Of a DNA stretch of 33,935 bases, positions 1-11,150 are shown piece by piece. The DNA is from Deltaproteobacteria bacterium (lineage in GTDB: Bacteria > Myxococcota_A > UBA9160 > SMWR01): contig JAFDBP010000184.1 in the NCBI GenBank assembly GCA_019313245.1, positions 1 to 33,935 on the forward strand, read 5' to 3'. Below the pieces are notes generated by a model that saw only the letters and a program-made list of their open reading frames with translations, had not been told where the DNA came from and made no database searches. The first letter of the stretch is position 1. Each line of letters begins with the position of its first letter. The translations under genes were made by a program, and so were the position numbers.

Positions 1-806
1 CCGAGATCGAACGAGTAGGCGATCCGCAGACCTTCGATGCCGATCAGTGCCTCGGGAATCTGCACGCTCTCGCGAACGCTCGCGTGATCGGCGGGGTGCT
101 GGCCCGACATCACATTCTGCATCAGCGCGCTGTCGCCCACGCTGCGCGTCATCGGCCCGATGTGGTTGTAGACGTCGAAACTGGTTTGCGCGCACTCGGG
201 ATTGCGCCCGTAGGGCGGCTTGAAGCCCACCGTGCCGCACATGGCCGACGGCATGCGGATCGAGCCGCCGCTGTCCGTGCCGGTCGCGAGGGTGGTGGTG
301 CCCGCAGCCAGCGCCGCCGCCGAGCCGCCCGAGGAGCCGCCCGGGGTGTTCTTCGGATTCCAGGGATTGCGGGTGATGCCGTGTAGCCGCGAATAACAAA
401 CCCATGCCCAGCAGAACTCCGGGCAGGCGGTGCGCGCGTGAACGATTGCGCCGGCTTCGATCAAACGCTCCACGGACGGGTTGCTGTGCTCGTCCACGTG
501 ATCGCGCAGAAATGCGGAACCCGAAGTCGCGCGCCTGCCCGCGATGGCGGTGTCGTCCTTGACCGCGAGCGGGATGCCCTCGAGCGCGCGCGGCGCCGGG
601 CCGTCACCCGCGTAGCGCGCGGCGGCTTCGCGCGCCTGCTCGCGCGCCTCGTCGAAGTAGCTGTCGACGAACGCGTTGATGACGGGCTCGACGCGTTCGG
701 CGCGTTCGATCAGGGCCTCGAGCAGATCGACGGGCGAAAGCGCGCGCTGCCGAAACAACGCCAGCGCCTCGACGGCGGACAGGTAGACCAGATCCAAACT
801 CTCCAT
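1..806 (-). CDS. Amidase signature family hydrolase (C-terminus outside window)
   Basis: The gene runs off the left edge; 268 N-terminal residues are visible. It belongs to the amidase signature family, which hydrolyses amide bonds with a Ser-cisSer-Lys triad. The triad is visible: Lys83 in AVKDD, the Gly/Ser-rich GGSSGGS at about 156-162, and the nucleophile Ser182 in DSGGSIR. No signal peptide is seen, so it is probably cytoplasmic. The ATG at 804-806 is preceded on the minus strand by GGAGAG about 6 nt upstream. It is divergent from the penicillin-acylase gene across 403 bp, and both neighbours hydrolyse amides. The substrate cannot be told from the sequence; Glu-tRNA amidotransferase subunit A is a relative, but no gatB or gatC is nearby. 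Confidence 0.9.
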   Translation of the reverse strand, partial: MESLDLVYLSAVEALALFRQRALSPVDLLEALIERAERVEPVINAFVDSYFDEAREQAREAAARYAGDGPAPRALEGIPLAVKDDTAIAGRRATSGSAFLRDHVDEHSNPSVERLIEAGAIVHARTACPEFCWAWVCYSRLHGITRNPWNPKNTPGGSSGGSAAALAAGTTTLATGTDSGGSIRMPSAMCGTVGFKPPYGRNPECAQTSFDVYNHIGPMTRSVGDSALMQNVMSGQHPADHASVRESVQIPEALIGIEGLRIAYSFDL

Positions 807-1209
807 TGTCGGCTCTCCTCATCGGTGTAGACCGACGCTGCGCCCTCCGCCGATCGAGCAACCGCCCTCGCAGACACCGCGGAGAAACTCGTCGTTAGGC
901 AATCTAACACGTTGAGTTTACAACCAATCGACGATTCCACATCGACGGTCAGATAGTGCTTGCCAGAAACGCACCTCGCGGGAGAGAATGGCGCTGTCCG
1001 AATGAAGCAGGAGCCTCCGCATTGCCCAAAATCCGGAGTCCACTGATTTCTTCGCTGGGTTCTCGCCTCGCTTTCTCGGCCGTCCCTCGGAACGGCGAGA
1101 ATCTCGATCTGAGCCTACTCGTGAAAGCGCGACCCGGCGCCGCCGAGCGCCACATTCGGACCGCGATCAAATCAAAACACGTGACGCAATCTTGTTAGGA
1201 GGCCAGTCC
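807..1209. other. Divergent intergenic region, amidase / penicillin acylase
   Basis: These 403 bp separate two divergently transcribed hydrolase genes. Short open frames occur on both strands, but none has a ribosome binding site or recognisable protein. The region holds an interrupted inverted repeat at 885-919, an imperfect hairpin around 1073-1103 (TTCTCGGCCGTCC against GGAACGGCGAGAA, with bulges) and the acylase Shine-Dalgarno AGGAGG at 1197-1202. Promoters for both genes must lie here, but I cannot assign -35/-10 boxes with confidence. Confidence 0.6.
885..919. promoter_or_regulatory. Interrupted inverted repeat, possible operator
   Basis: Two nested pairs of arms are visible. The inner pair is GTTAG (894-898) and CTAAC (904-908) around GCAAT. 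The outer pair is AAACTC (885-890) and GAGTTT (914-919). It lies between the divergent amidase and penicillin-acylase genes, where a shared operator would be placed. The AT content is higher than the surroundings. No regulator gene is adjacent, so the role is inferred from position only. Confidence 0.35.
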
Positions 1210-4119
1210 ATGCGAGCAGTGCACACAACTTCCAGCCTGACAAATCCGATCTCGATTCTTCTGGCGGTGATCATCTGGGTCGTCCCGGCAGCGTCTGCCG
1301 TCGCCGGTGAAATCGCACTGCCTGGCCTGATCGACGCGGTCGACGTCACACTCGACGCCCAGGGCGTGCCCCACATCGCAGCCCAGAACGATTTCGACCT
1401 CGCCAGGGTGCAGGGCTACATCCACGCCCGGGACCGCTTCTTCCAGATGGACCTGACGCGCCGCCAGGTAAGTGGCGACCTCGCCGAAGTGCTCGGGTCG
1501 GGCGTGCTCGGGAGCGACGTCCAGAACCGCACGATCGGACTTCGGCGCGCGGCCGTCCGTTCCTTCGACGTGCTGACTGCGCGCGAGAAAGCGCTTCAAC
1601 AGGCCTACGCGGACGGCGTCAACGTCTACCTGGCGAATCACCCGCTGCCCATCGAGTACGGACTGCTGGAACTGACCCAGGCTCGACCCTGGGACGTCGT
1701 GGACAGCCTGGTGATCGGCAAGGCCATCGCCGCAGGTCTCTCACTCGACATCGACATCGGCCCGACGCAGCAGCTTCAGGGATTCATCGAGGCCGGTGTC
1801 CTGGGCGGGTTCGACGGCCAGGCGCTGTTCTTCGAAGACGTGGTCCGCTCCGCACCCATGGACCCCGCCGCCACCGTGCCCGACGCCACGAACAGCACGC
1901 CGTACATCAGCGCCATGGTCAAGCAGGCCAAGCGAACGCAACTCGCGAAGGCAGCTGAGGGCGCGGCGCGCATCCAGCAGAAATTTACCGACGTCCCGTT
2001 GCTCGAAGACGCGATGAACCGTCGAGACACCTTCATCGGCAGCAACGAGTGGGGTGTGGCGGCCGACAAGACCGAGAACGGTCACCCGATCATCGCCAAC
2101 GATCCCCACCTGTCGCTGAACATCCCGTCGACCTTCTACGAGTGGCACCTGATCGTGCGGGGCGATCCCGTGGATGGCAACATGAACGTCAGCGGCGTCG
2201 GCTTCCCGGGCGCGCCGAGCGTGATCCTCGGCCAGAACCAGAAGATCACCTGGGGCGCCACCACGAACCCGATGGACGTGAGCGACATCTTCAGCGACAC
2301 GCTGAAGGTCGGTCTGCCCGAATGCGTCGCCGTCGGTGCTCTCGCCTGCATCGAGAGCGACGGGGCACACCACCCAGTCGAACTGGCATTCCCCGTCTAC
2401 AAGTACAACAGCATCGGCGATTCGATCCCCGACAACCTGGTGGAGGCTTCACTGCCGCCCGACCAATCGATCATCGCGACGGTTCCGTTCCGGAGCTTCG
2501 GGCCGATCCTCGACATCGCCGATCCCGGCGTGATCGCGGGCGGGGGCGTCACGACCGCGCTGACGCTTCAGTACACGGGCTTTCACGCCACGCGCGAGCT
2601 GCTGGCCTTCCAGAAGTGGAACCGCGCGAAGAACCTGAGCGAATTCATCGACGGTCTGGCGGACTTCGACGTCGGCTCGCAGAACTGGGCCTACGCGGAT
2701 GTGGACGGAAACCTCGCCTACTTCACCAGCGCCGAGAATCCGCTGCGCAAGGACCTGGAGCTCGGAACGGTGACCGGCCTGCCGCCCTACTTCATCCGCG
2801 ACGGTTCCGGACCCAACAACTGGGTGCCCGACCCGGCCCACTCTCAGGGTCAGGCGATTCCGTTCGACATCCTCCCGTTCTCGGAGATGCCGCAGACCGT
2901 CAACCCCGCGAACGGCTTCTTCGTCAACGCCAACAACGATCCGGCGGGGACGACGCTCGACAACAACCCGCTGAATCAGGTGCGGCCCTCCAAGCCAACG
3001 GCGATCTACTACCTGAACCCGGGTTACGCGATCGGCATGCGGGCCGGCCGCATCACCCGGCTCGTCGAAGAGGCGGTCGCCGCGGGAGGCGTGACGCGAA
3101 AGGAACTCCAGAGGCAGCAGGAAAACACCCAGCAGCTCGACGCGGAATTGATGACACCGTTCCTGCTCGCCGCGTTCGACAGCGCGTCGGACGCGGGGGC
3201 GCCTGCGGAACTGGCGGCGCTGGTGGCCGATCCCGACATCGCCGAGGCGGTCGATCGACTGGCGGCCTGGGACTTCTCGACGCCGACGGGCATCCCGGAG
3301 GGCTACGACGCGAGCGACAAGAACGGTGTGCGCAGCCCGAACGTGAAGAAGGCCGAGAAAGACGCCGCGGTCGCCGCGACGATCTACAACGTCTGGCGGG
3401 CCAAGGCCATCAAGGCCGTCGTCAGCGCCACGCTTTCGAGTGTCGGCGCGCCGGGCGTCGGCTCGAGCGACGGCCTGAAGGCGCTCCACAACCTGCTGGT
3501 TCAGGAACCCTTCACGGGTGTGGGCGCTTCGGGCGTGGACTTCTTCTCGGAGCCCGCGGCGCTCACCAGCGCGGAAGATCGCAGAGACGCGACCCTGCTC
3601 GCGGCGCTGCGAACCGCCCTGGACGCGCTGGCCTCGGATGATTTCCTGGCGGCCTTCGGCAACTCGACCAACCAGGACGACTACCTCTGGGGCAAGCTGC
3701 ACCGGATCACCTTCGACCATCCGTTCGTGCCCGAGTTCTCGATCCCGCCCGCGGCCGGGTTCCAGGACCTCGGTCCGGGCCTGCCGGGGTTGTCGCGCGA
3801 CGGCGGCTACAACGTGGTGAACGCGTCGGGCTTCTCGGCAACCGCGGATGGCACGAACGAGTTCCGCTTTGGTAGCGGCCCGGTCCGGCGCTACGTCGGC
3901 GGCCCGACCGGAGTCACCAGCCGACGCGCGGGGCGATCTTCGCTCAAGATCAGCGGTGTGAACGTGATGCCCGGGGGTCCGTCGGGAGATCCGTTCAGCC
4001 CGAACTACGCCACCCAACTCGGCCTCTGGCTCACGGCCGATCAGCATCCGGTGACGATGGGCCTGAACATCCCGAAGAAGGACATCCAGAGCGTGGATAC
4101 CTTCGTGCCATCGCCGTAG
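1210..4119 (+). CDS. Secreted penicillin acylase family protein (Ntn hydrolase)
   Basis: A 969-residue precursor of the penicillin acylase / acyl-homoserine-lactone acylase family. These periplasmic enzymes self-cleave into alpha and beta chains and hydrolyse N-acyl bonds. The N-terminus is a signal peptide with likely cleavage after AVAG near residue 33. The maturation site is visible as FIGSNEWG: Ser278 would become the N-terminal nucleophile of the beta chain. NDPHLSL follows about 20 residues later and GFPGAPSVILGQNQ further on, both typical of the beta chain. The ATG at 1210 is chosen over an in-frame TTG at 1192 because AGGAGG (1197-1202) sits 7 nt upstream. At 969 residues it is longer than classical members of roughly 750-850. 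The substrate is unknown: beta-lactams, quorum-sensing lactones or other N-acyl compounds are possible. Confidence 0.93.
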   Translation: MRAVHTTSSLTNPISILLAVIIWVVPAASAVAGEIALPGLIDAVDVTLDAQGVPHIAAQNDFDLARVQGYIHARDRFFQMDLTRRQVSGDLAEVLGSGVLGSDVQNRTIGLRRAAVRSFDVLTAREKALQQAYADGVNVYLANHPLPIEYGLLELTQARPWDVVDSLVIGKAIAAGLSLDIDIGPTQQLQGFIEAGVLGGFDGQALFFEDVVRSAPMDPAATVPDATNSTPYISAMVKQAKRTQLAKAAEGAARIQQKFTDVPLLEDAMNRRDTFIGSNEWGVAADKTENGHPIIANDPHLSLNIPSTFYEWHLIVRGDPVDGNMNVSGVGFPGAPSVILGQNQKITWGATTNPMDVSDIFSDTLKVGLPECVAVGALACIESDGAHHPVELAFPVYKYNSIGDSIPDNLVEASLPPDQSIIATVPFRSFGPILDIADPGVIAGGGVTTALTLQYTGFHATRELLAFQKWNRAKNLSEFIDGLADFDVGSQNWAYADVDGNLAYFTSAENPLRKDLELGTVTGLPPYFIRDGSGPNNWVPDPAHSQGQAIPFDILPFSEMPQTVNPANGFFVNANNDPAGTTLDNNPLNQVRPSKPTAIYYLNPGYAIGMRAGRITRLVEEAVAAGGVTRKELQRQQENTQQLDAELMTPFLLAAFDSASDAGAPAELAALVADPDIAEAVDRLAAWDFSTPTGIPEGYDASDKNGVRSPNVKKAEKDAAVAATIYNVWRAKAIKAVVSATLSSVGAPGVGSSDGLKALHNLLVQEPFTGVGASGVDFFSEPAALTSAEDRRDATLLAALRTALDALASDDFLAAFGNSTNQDDYLWGKLHRITFDHPFVPEFSIPPAAGFQDLGPGLPGLSRDGGYNVVNASGFSATADGTNEFRFGSGPVRRYVGGPTGVTSRRAGRSSLKISGVNVMPGGPSGDPFSPNYATQLGLWLTADQHPVTMGLNIPKKDIQSVDTFVPSP

Positions 4120-4174
4120 CGGAAGGGGCGTGAACGGGGGCATTGTGCGGCGGCGGCGCTAGGCTCCCGCACAG

Positions 4175-5818
4175 GTGACGGATCTTCGCCAGAGCCTCGA
4201 CGACTACCGCCGCAGCGTGGATCGCTTCCGCTGGGACGCGCCCGAAGTGTTCAACTTCGGCCGCGACGTGGTCGACCGGCTGGCCGTCGATCCGGATCGC
4301 CCCGCCCTGCTCTGGCGCAGCGCGGCGGGCGGCGCGCGCCAGCTGAGCTTCGCCGACGTCGCGCGCGAATCGAACCGCTTCGCGCAGCTGCTGCGCTCAC
4401 TCGACGTGCGGCCGGGGCAACCCGTGATCATCATGCTGCCGCGGATTCCCGAGTGGCACATCGCCGTGGTCGGCGCGCTGAAGGCGGGCGCACTCGCGAT
4501 CCCGAGTTCGACGATCCTGCGACCGAAGGACATCGCCTACCGCGCGCAGCACAGCGAGGCCGTCGCGATCGTCTCGATCGACGCCCAGATGCACGCCGTC
4601 GACGCCGTGCGCGACGAGATGCCGAGCGTGGAACACACGCTCTTCTGCAGCGAAAATGGCGACGCAGCCGCGGGGGACGCGCGCTGGCTCGAGCTGCGGA
4701 CGGCGCTCGAAGCCGCTCCCGACGACGCCTCCGCGGGTCACCCGACCCGCGCTTCGGACCCGGCACTCGTCTACTACACCTCGGGAACCACCGGACCGCC
4801 AAAGGCCGTGCTCCACAACCACGGCTACACGAGCGCCCAGCGCTACACCGCGCAGTTCTGGCACGGCTTGCGCGACGGCGACCGGATCTGGACCACGAGC
4901 GATACGGGCTGGGCCAAGGCCGCCTACGGGGTGATCTTCGCACCCTGGTCGGCGGGCGCCGAAGTCTTCCTCTACGACGGCCGCTTCGAGGCGGCCCGCG
5001 AACTCGAGCTGCTCGCGGAGGTCGCACCGCAGGTCTTCTGCGCGCCGCCGACCGAGTTTCGCATGCTGGTGAAGCAGGACCTCTCGCAGCTGCGGCTGCC
5101 CGAGCTGCGCGAATGCGTCTCGGCCGGCGAGCCGCTCAACCCCGAGGTGATCCGCAGCTGGCGCGACGCCACCGGGCTGACGATCCGCGACGGCTACGGC
5201 CAGACGGAGACCATCCTGCTGGTGGGAAATTTTCCGGGCACGCCGGTCCGACCGGGCTCGATGGGGCTGCCGATGCCGGGGCACCGCGTCGAGGTGATCG
5301 ACGAAGACGGCGACGTGCTCCCGCCCGGCGAAGTCGGCGACATCGCGCTGCACGGCAACCCGCCGAGTTTGTTCGCCGAGTACTGGAAGGACGCAGACGC
5401 CACCCGCGCGTGCCGGCGCGGCGACTGGTACATCACCGGCGACCGCGCCTACCGCGACGAAGACGGCTACTTCTGGTTCATCGCGCGCTCCGATGACTTG
5501 ATCATCTCGGCCGGCTACCGGATCGGACCGTTCGAAGTGGAGAGCGCGCTGGTCGAACACCCCGATGTGGTCGAGGCCGCGGCGGTGGCCGCGCCCGACG
5601 CCGATCGCGGATCGATCGTGAAGGCCTACGTGGTCGTTCGCGACGGCGTCACTGCGGGACCCGAACTCGCGGCCCGGCTCCAGCAGCACGTCAAGGACAC
5701 GACCGCGCCCTACAAGTATCCGCGCGCAATCGAGTTCCTCGACGCGCTGCCCAAGACCGTGAGCGGCAAGATCCGGCGCGTCGAGCTGCGCCGGCGCGCG
5801 GAAGCCGAGAGCAAATGA
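4175..5818 (+). CDS. Acyl-CoA synthetase (AMP-forming)
   Basis: A 547-residue member of the ANL adenylating superfamily, closest in look to acetyl-/medium-chain acyl-CoA synthetases. It would join a carboxylic acid to CoA through an acyl-AMP. The P-loop-like TSGTTGPPK is at 202-210, DGYGQTE in the middle, GDRAYRDEDGYFWFIAR carries the adenine/ribose contacts, and Lys532 in TVSGK is the catalytic C-terminal lysine, so all core motifs are present. It starts with GTG 55 bp after the acylase gene and lacks a clear Shine-Dalgarno. A short inverted repeat (4144-4150 / 4167-4173) abuts the start. The next two genes encode a B12-dependent acyl-CoA mutase, which suggests that it supplies that mutase's substrate, perhaps isobutyrate, pivalate or a relative. 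That substrate assignment is inference. Confidence 0.92.
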   Translation: MTDLRQSLDDYRRSVDRFRWDAPEVFNFGRDVVDRLAVDPDRPALLWRSAAGGARQLSFADVARESNRFAQLLRSLDVRPGQPVIIMLPRIPEWHIAVVGALKAGALAIPSSTILRPKDIAYRAQHSEAVAIVSIDAQMHAVDAVRDEMPSVEHTLFCSENGDAAAGDARWLELRTALEAAPDDASAGHPTRASDPALVYYTSGTTGPPKAVLHNHGYTSAQRYTAQFWHGLRDGDRIWTTSDTGWAKAAYGVIFAPWSAGAEVFLYDGRFEAARELELLAEVAPQVFCAPPTEFRMLVKQDLSQLRLPELRECVSAGEPLNPEVIRSWRDATGLTIRDGYGQTETILLVGNFPGTPVRPGSMGLPMPGHRVEVIDEDGDVLPPGEVGDIALHGNPPSLFAEYWKDADATRACRRGDWYITGDRAYRDEDGYFWFIARSDDLIISAGYRIGPFEVESALVEHPDVVEAAAVAAPDADRGSIVKAYVVVRDGVTAGPELAARLQQHVKDTTAPYKYPRAIEFLDALPKTVSGKIRRVELRRRAEAESK

Positions 5819-5926
5819 GCGCGTGCAGGGCTGCGATCGGGTGCGCTCCGGCTTCAGCCGGGTATGCTCGGTTCGACAAGCGGGCCCGGATCGCGCGCAG
5901 CTGCCGGCCCGATGGAGACACCAAGC

Positions 5927-7539
<1,613 letters not shown>

Positions 7540-7546
<7 letters not shown>

Positions 7547-8652
7547 ACCCGCAACCTCCCCGCATCCTGCTGGCCAAGGTCGGACTCGACGGACACGACC
7601 GCGGCATCAAGGTCGTCGCGCGCGCGCTGCGCGACGCCGGCATGGAGGTCATCTACACCGGCTTGTGGCAAACGCCGGAATCCGTCGTGCGGGCCGCGCG
7701 CGACGAGGATGTGGACGTCGTCGGCGTCAGCATGCTGAGCGCCGCCCACATGACGCTCGTGACGCCGATGCTCGAGGGGCTGCGCGACGGGGGCGGCACG
7801 CCGATCCCGCTGATCATCGGCGGCATCCTTCCCGAGGAAGACGCCAAGCAACTGCTCGAACAGGGAGTCGCCGCGGTATTCCCACCCGAATCGCTGCTGA
7901 CCCGCGTGACGGCAGAAGTCGCAAAGATCGCGGAAGCGCATCGAAAGCGCGCAGAAGACGGCTCATCGGTCGCCGCGCGCGACGCGCGCATCGCGCTGTC
8001 GCGGGAACTCTCCGCGGCCGAACGCGGCGAGCCCGAAGCGGCCGCGTCGGAGCACCGCGCGCTCTGGGTGGGTGTCACGGGTGCGCCGGGTGTCGGCAAG
8101 AGCACGCTGATCAACCGACTGGCCGCCGAATTGCGCGCAAAGGGGCTGCGGGTGGGCGTGCTCGCCGTCGACCCTTCGAGCCCGGTCTCGGGCGGCGCCC
8201 TGCTCGGCGATCGCGCGCGCATGCAGGAGAGCGCGCAGGATCCGGACCTGTTCGTGCGCTCGGTGGCCACCCGGGATCAGCCGGGCGTGCTGTCGCGGGC
8301 CGTGCCCGCGATGCTCCGCTGCCTCGACGAGCGCGCGTTCGACGTGGAGATCGTCGAGACCGTCGGCGCGGGCCAGGCGGATTACGAGATCTGCCGGCTG
8401 ACCGACGTGAGCCTGCTGCTGCTGATGCCCGGCGCGGGCGACGAACTCCAGGTGGAAAAAGCCGGCGTGATCGAACTCGCGGACATCGTCGTGGTCAACA
8501 AGGCCGATCGGCCCGACGCAGACGCCCTGTTCGCCCAGTGTCGCGAGACGCTCGGCGCGGCGCGCGACATCGTCAAGGTCGCCGCAATCCGCAACGAGAA
8601 CGTCGCCGAACTGACCGAGTTGATCCTCGCCAGGCGGGCGAAGGCGAGCTGA
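7540..8652 (+). CDS. Fusion: B12-binding mutase small subunit + MeaB/ArgK-like GTPase
   Basis: A 370-residue two-domain protein. Residues 1 to about 130 are a cobalamin-binding Rossmann domain with DGHDRG (His19 is the lower cobalt ligand), SML and IIGG, all expected for base-off/His-on B12 binding. Residues about 170-370 are a MeaB/ArgK-type G domain: Walker A GAPGVGKS at 181-188, AVDPSSP, VETVGAGQ and NKAD for guanine. MeaB chaperones load and protect B12 in mutases. The C-terminal dimerisation segment of free-standing MeaB is missing; the protein ends just after the G domain. Domain order matches the first two parts of IcmF, whose third part is the upstream gene here. A GGAGGA sequence precedes the ATG at 7540. 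Confidence 0.93.
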
Positions 8653-8773
8653 TCGAGGCCCCCGCCGGCTCGGCCGCGTGGCCCGGCGCGCGCACGGCGG
8701 TGCCAGTACGCGCGGTGTTCGAATTGCGGGCCCGCTTTACACTGCAGCGCACTTCACGCGCTAGCTTCCCCCC

Positions 8774-10747
8774 ATGGCCCCCTCGACCGATCGCGCCGCA
8801 GCGACCGACCGCGCGCGCTTCCTGCCGACGACACGCGCGGAGATCGACGCGCTCGGCTGGGAGCGGCCCGACGTCGTATTCGTGTCCGGCGACGCCTATG
8901 TCGATCACCCGTCGTTCGCGGCCGCGATCCTCGGGCGCTGGCTCGAGCATCACGGCTTCAAGGTCGCCGTGCTCGCGCAGCCCGACTGGCGCAGTGCCGA
9001 CGCCTGGAGGCAACTCGGCGCGCCGCGCCTCTTCTACGCGGTGAGTGCGGGCGCGATGGACTCGATGATCAACCACTACACGGCGAACCGGAAGCGCCGC
9101 AACGCGGACGCCTACTCGCCCGGCGGCGCGATCGAGCGCCGGCCCGACCGGGCCAACGCCGTCTACGCGCAGCGCTGCCGCGAGGCTTTCAAGGGTGTGC
9201 CGGTCGTGGCCGGCGGCGTGGAGGCCTCGCTGCGGCGGGTCGCGCACTTCGACTACTGGTCGAATCGGGTGATGCCGAGCAGCCTGGTCAGCTCGAAGGC
9301 CGACCTCGTGGCTTTCGGAAGCGGCGAGCGAACGATCCTCGAAATCGCGCAGAGGCTCGACGCCGGCGAGAGCATCCGCGATCTGCGGCGACTGCGCGGC
9401 GTCGCCTATTTGCTCGGGAAGAACGAAGCGCTCGCAGAAGACCACGAATTCGGCGCCGCCAACGACGGCAACACCGTCGAACTGCCGAGCTTCGAGGCGG
9501 TCTCGCAGGACCCGATCGCGTTCGCGCGCGCGACGCGCATGCTGCACCGCGAGACCAATCCGCTCAACGCCCGGCGCCTCGTGCAGGCGCACGGCCAGCG
9601 CCGCGTCGCAATCAATCCGCCCCCGCACGCGCTTTCGGAAGCCGAAATGGACGCGGTGCACGGGCTCGCCTATACGCGAAAGCCGCACCCGAGCTACGCA
9701 AAGGCCGGGGAGATCCCCGCCTGGCGCACGATCGCCGACTCGGTGCAGATCATGCGCGGCTGTTTCGGCGGCTGCACGTTCTGCTCGATCACGCTCCACC
9801 AGGGGCGCGCGATCCAGAGCCGCAGCCAGGCGTCCGTACTCGCGGAAGTGCGCGACCTCGCGCAACGCCCCGACTTCAAGGGGCAGATCAGCGATCTCGG
9901 CGGGCCGACCGCGAACATGTACCGCATGCGCTGCTCGCAGCCGAAGGCCGAAGCGAAGTGCCGCCGGCTCTCCTGCGTCCACCCGAAGGTCTGCAAACTG
10001 CTCGACACCAGCCACGCGCCGCTGATCGAGCTGATGCGCGCGACCCGCGGCGTGAAGGGCGTGAAGAAGGTCCAGATCGCCTCGGGCATCCGCATGGATC
10101 TCGCCCGCAACGAGCCCGCCTACCTCGACGAACTCGTACAGCACCACGTCGGCGGCCACCTCAAGGTGGCGCCCGAGCACGTGAGCGACGAAGTGCTCGC
10201 ACGGATGAAGAAACCCCCGCAAGCCACCTTCGAGGAGTTCTCGGATCGCTTCCGCGCGGCGTCGAAGCGCGCGGGCAAGGAGCAGTTCCTGGTGCCCTAC
10301 TTCATCGCCAGCCACCCCGGCAGCGGGCTCGCGGAGATGATCGAGCTGGCGCTCTTTCTCAAGAAGAACGGGTACCGACCGCGCCAGGTGCAGGATTTCA
10401 TCCCCGCGCCGATGGACATCGCCACCTGCATGTTCCACACCGGCATCGATCCCGAGACGATGAAGTCCGTACCCGTGGCGACCCGCCCGAGCGAGCGGGC
10501 GCTGCAGCGCGCGCTGCTGCAGTTCTTCCTGCCCGAAAACTATTTCGAGGTGAAGAAGGCGCTGAAGCGGGCCGGCCGCGAAGACCTGATCGGCGATGGT
10601 CCGGAGTGCTTGATCCCATCCCGACCCTCGCAGCAGGCGCGAGAGGCGCGCGACGCAAAGGCGGCCGACAAGGAACAGCGCACTGCGCGCGACGGCGACC
10701 CCAAAAAGCGCGCGGGCTATCGCTGGGCGGCGCGAAAAGGTCGCTAA
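8774..10747 (+). CDS. ygiQ: YgiQ family radical SAM protein
   Basis: A 657-residue member of the YgiQ/UPF0313 radical SAM family. The N-terminal third (with [14 protein letters not shown] near the start) is the family-specific domain. The 4Fe-4S/SAM motif follows as Cys330-x3-Cys334-x2-Cys337 in [12 protein letters not shown] second Cys-rich stretch, [13 protein letters not shown], lies about 70 residues later and may hold another cluster. The C-terminus is Lys/Arg-rich. The family has no established reaction. The ATG at 8774 lacks a clear Shine-Dalgarno and follows 121 bp of non-coding sequence, so it may have its own promoter. It is probably not functionally tied to the mutase genes upstream. 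Confidence 0.92.
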   Translation: MAPSTDRAAATDRARFLPTTRAEIDALGWERPDVVFVSGDAYVDHPSFAAAILGRWLEHHGFKVAVLAQPDWRSADAWRQLGAPRLFYAVSAGAMDSMINHYTANRKRRNADAYSPGGAIERRPDRANAVYAQRCREAFKGVPVVAGGVEASLRRVAHFDYWSNRVMPSSLVSSKADLVAFGSGERTILEIAQRLDAGESIRDLRRLRGVAYLLGKNEALAEDHEFGAANDGNTVELPSFEAVSQDPIAFARATRMLHRETNPLNARRLVQAHGQRRVAINPPPHALSEAEMDAVHGLAYTRKPHPSYAKAGEIPAWRTIADSVQIMRGCFGGCTFCSITLHQGRAIQSRSQASVLAEVRDLAQRPDFKGQISDLGGPTANMYRMRCSQPKAEAKCRRLSCVHPKVCKLLDTSHAPLIELMRATRGVKGVKKVQIASGIRMDLARNEPAYLDELVQHHVGGHLKVAPEHVSDEVLARMKKPPQATFEEFSDRFRAASKRAGKEQFLVPYFIASHPGSGLAEMIELALFLKKNGYRPRQVQDFIPAPMDIATCMFHTGIDPETMKSVPVATRPSERALQRALLQFFLPENYFEVKKALKRAGREDLIGDGPECLIPSRPSQQAREARDAKAADKEQRTARDGDPKKRAGYRWAARKGR

Positions 10748-10841
10748 ACTGAGCAAAAACAAAGCGGCGCGAACGCAGGAGCGTTAGTCTCCGCGCGCTC
10801 GCCAAATTCACCCGGCGAAGCGGGAGGTTGAAAGAGCGATC

Positions 10842-11147
10842 ATGGCAATTCGCAAGAAGAAGAGCGCAAACAAGAAGAAGGCAACCCCCAAGAAGAAGGC
10901 CGCGCCCAAGCGGAAGGCCGCTTCCAAGAAGAAGGCGGCACCGAAGAAGAAGGCGGCTTCGAAGAAGAAGGCGGCTTCGAAGAAGAAAACCTCCGCCAAG
11001 AAGAAGGCCGCACCGAAGAAGAAAGCCGCTGCCAAGAAGAAGAGCGCAGCGAAGAAGGGCGCCAAGCAGCACAGCGCGAGCAGCGAGATCGTCTACAGCG
11101 ACATCCGCAACGCGCTGCAGGATTCGATCCTGAGCCGCCTGCTCTGA
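10842..11147 (+). CDS. Histone H1-like Lys/Ala-rich DNA-binding protein
   Basis: A 101-residue, extremely basic protein. After MAIR come eleven in-register hexapeptides of pattern KKK-[AST]-[AS]-[APSN] (one KRK variant) at residues 5-70, then a degenerate twelfth. A non-repetitive tail of about 25 residues ends in ALQDSILSRLL. Such Lys/Ala/Pro repeats are known from bacterial histone-H1-like proteins and the AlgP C-terminus, which bind DNA non-specifically; a nucleoid role is inferred. The hydrophobic-acidic tail could mediate self-association. GGAGG (10823-10827) lies 14 nt upstream of the ATG, which is rather far. The gene ends 3 bp from the convergent rarD-like frame. Confidence 0.82.
   Translation: MAIRKKKSANKKKATPKKKAAPKRKAASKKKAAPKKKAASKKKAASKKKTSAKKKAAPKKKAAAKKKSAAKKGAKQHSASSEIVYSDIRNALQDSILSRLL
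10854..11051 (+). repeat. 18-bp tandem repeat encoding KKKxxx hexads
   Basis: Eleven consecutive 18-bp units encode the hexapeptides of the histone-like protein. Two neighbouring units (10943-10960 and 10961-10978) are identical at the DNA level, and the rest vary mostly in the last three codons. Such a tract can gain or lose whole units by slippage without breaking the reading frame, so copy number may vary between strains. Confidence 0.85.
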
Positions 11148-11150
11148 AGA

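Noticed and set aside
4144-4173. Inverted repeat TGTGCGG / CCGCACA before the acyl-CoA synthetase as a terminator
   Set aside because: Only 7 bp of stem with a 16-nt loop and no T-run; it ends directly at the GTG start.
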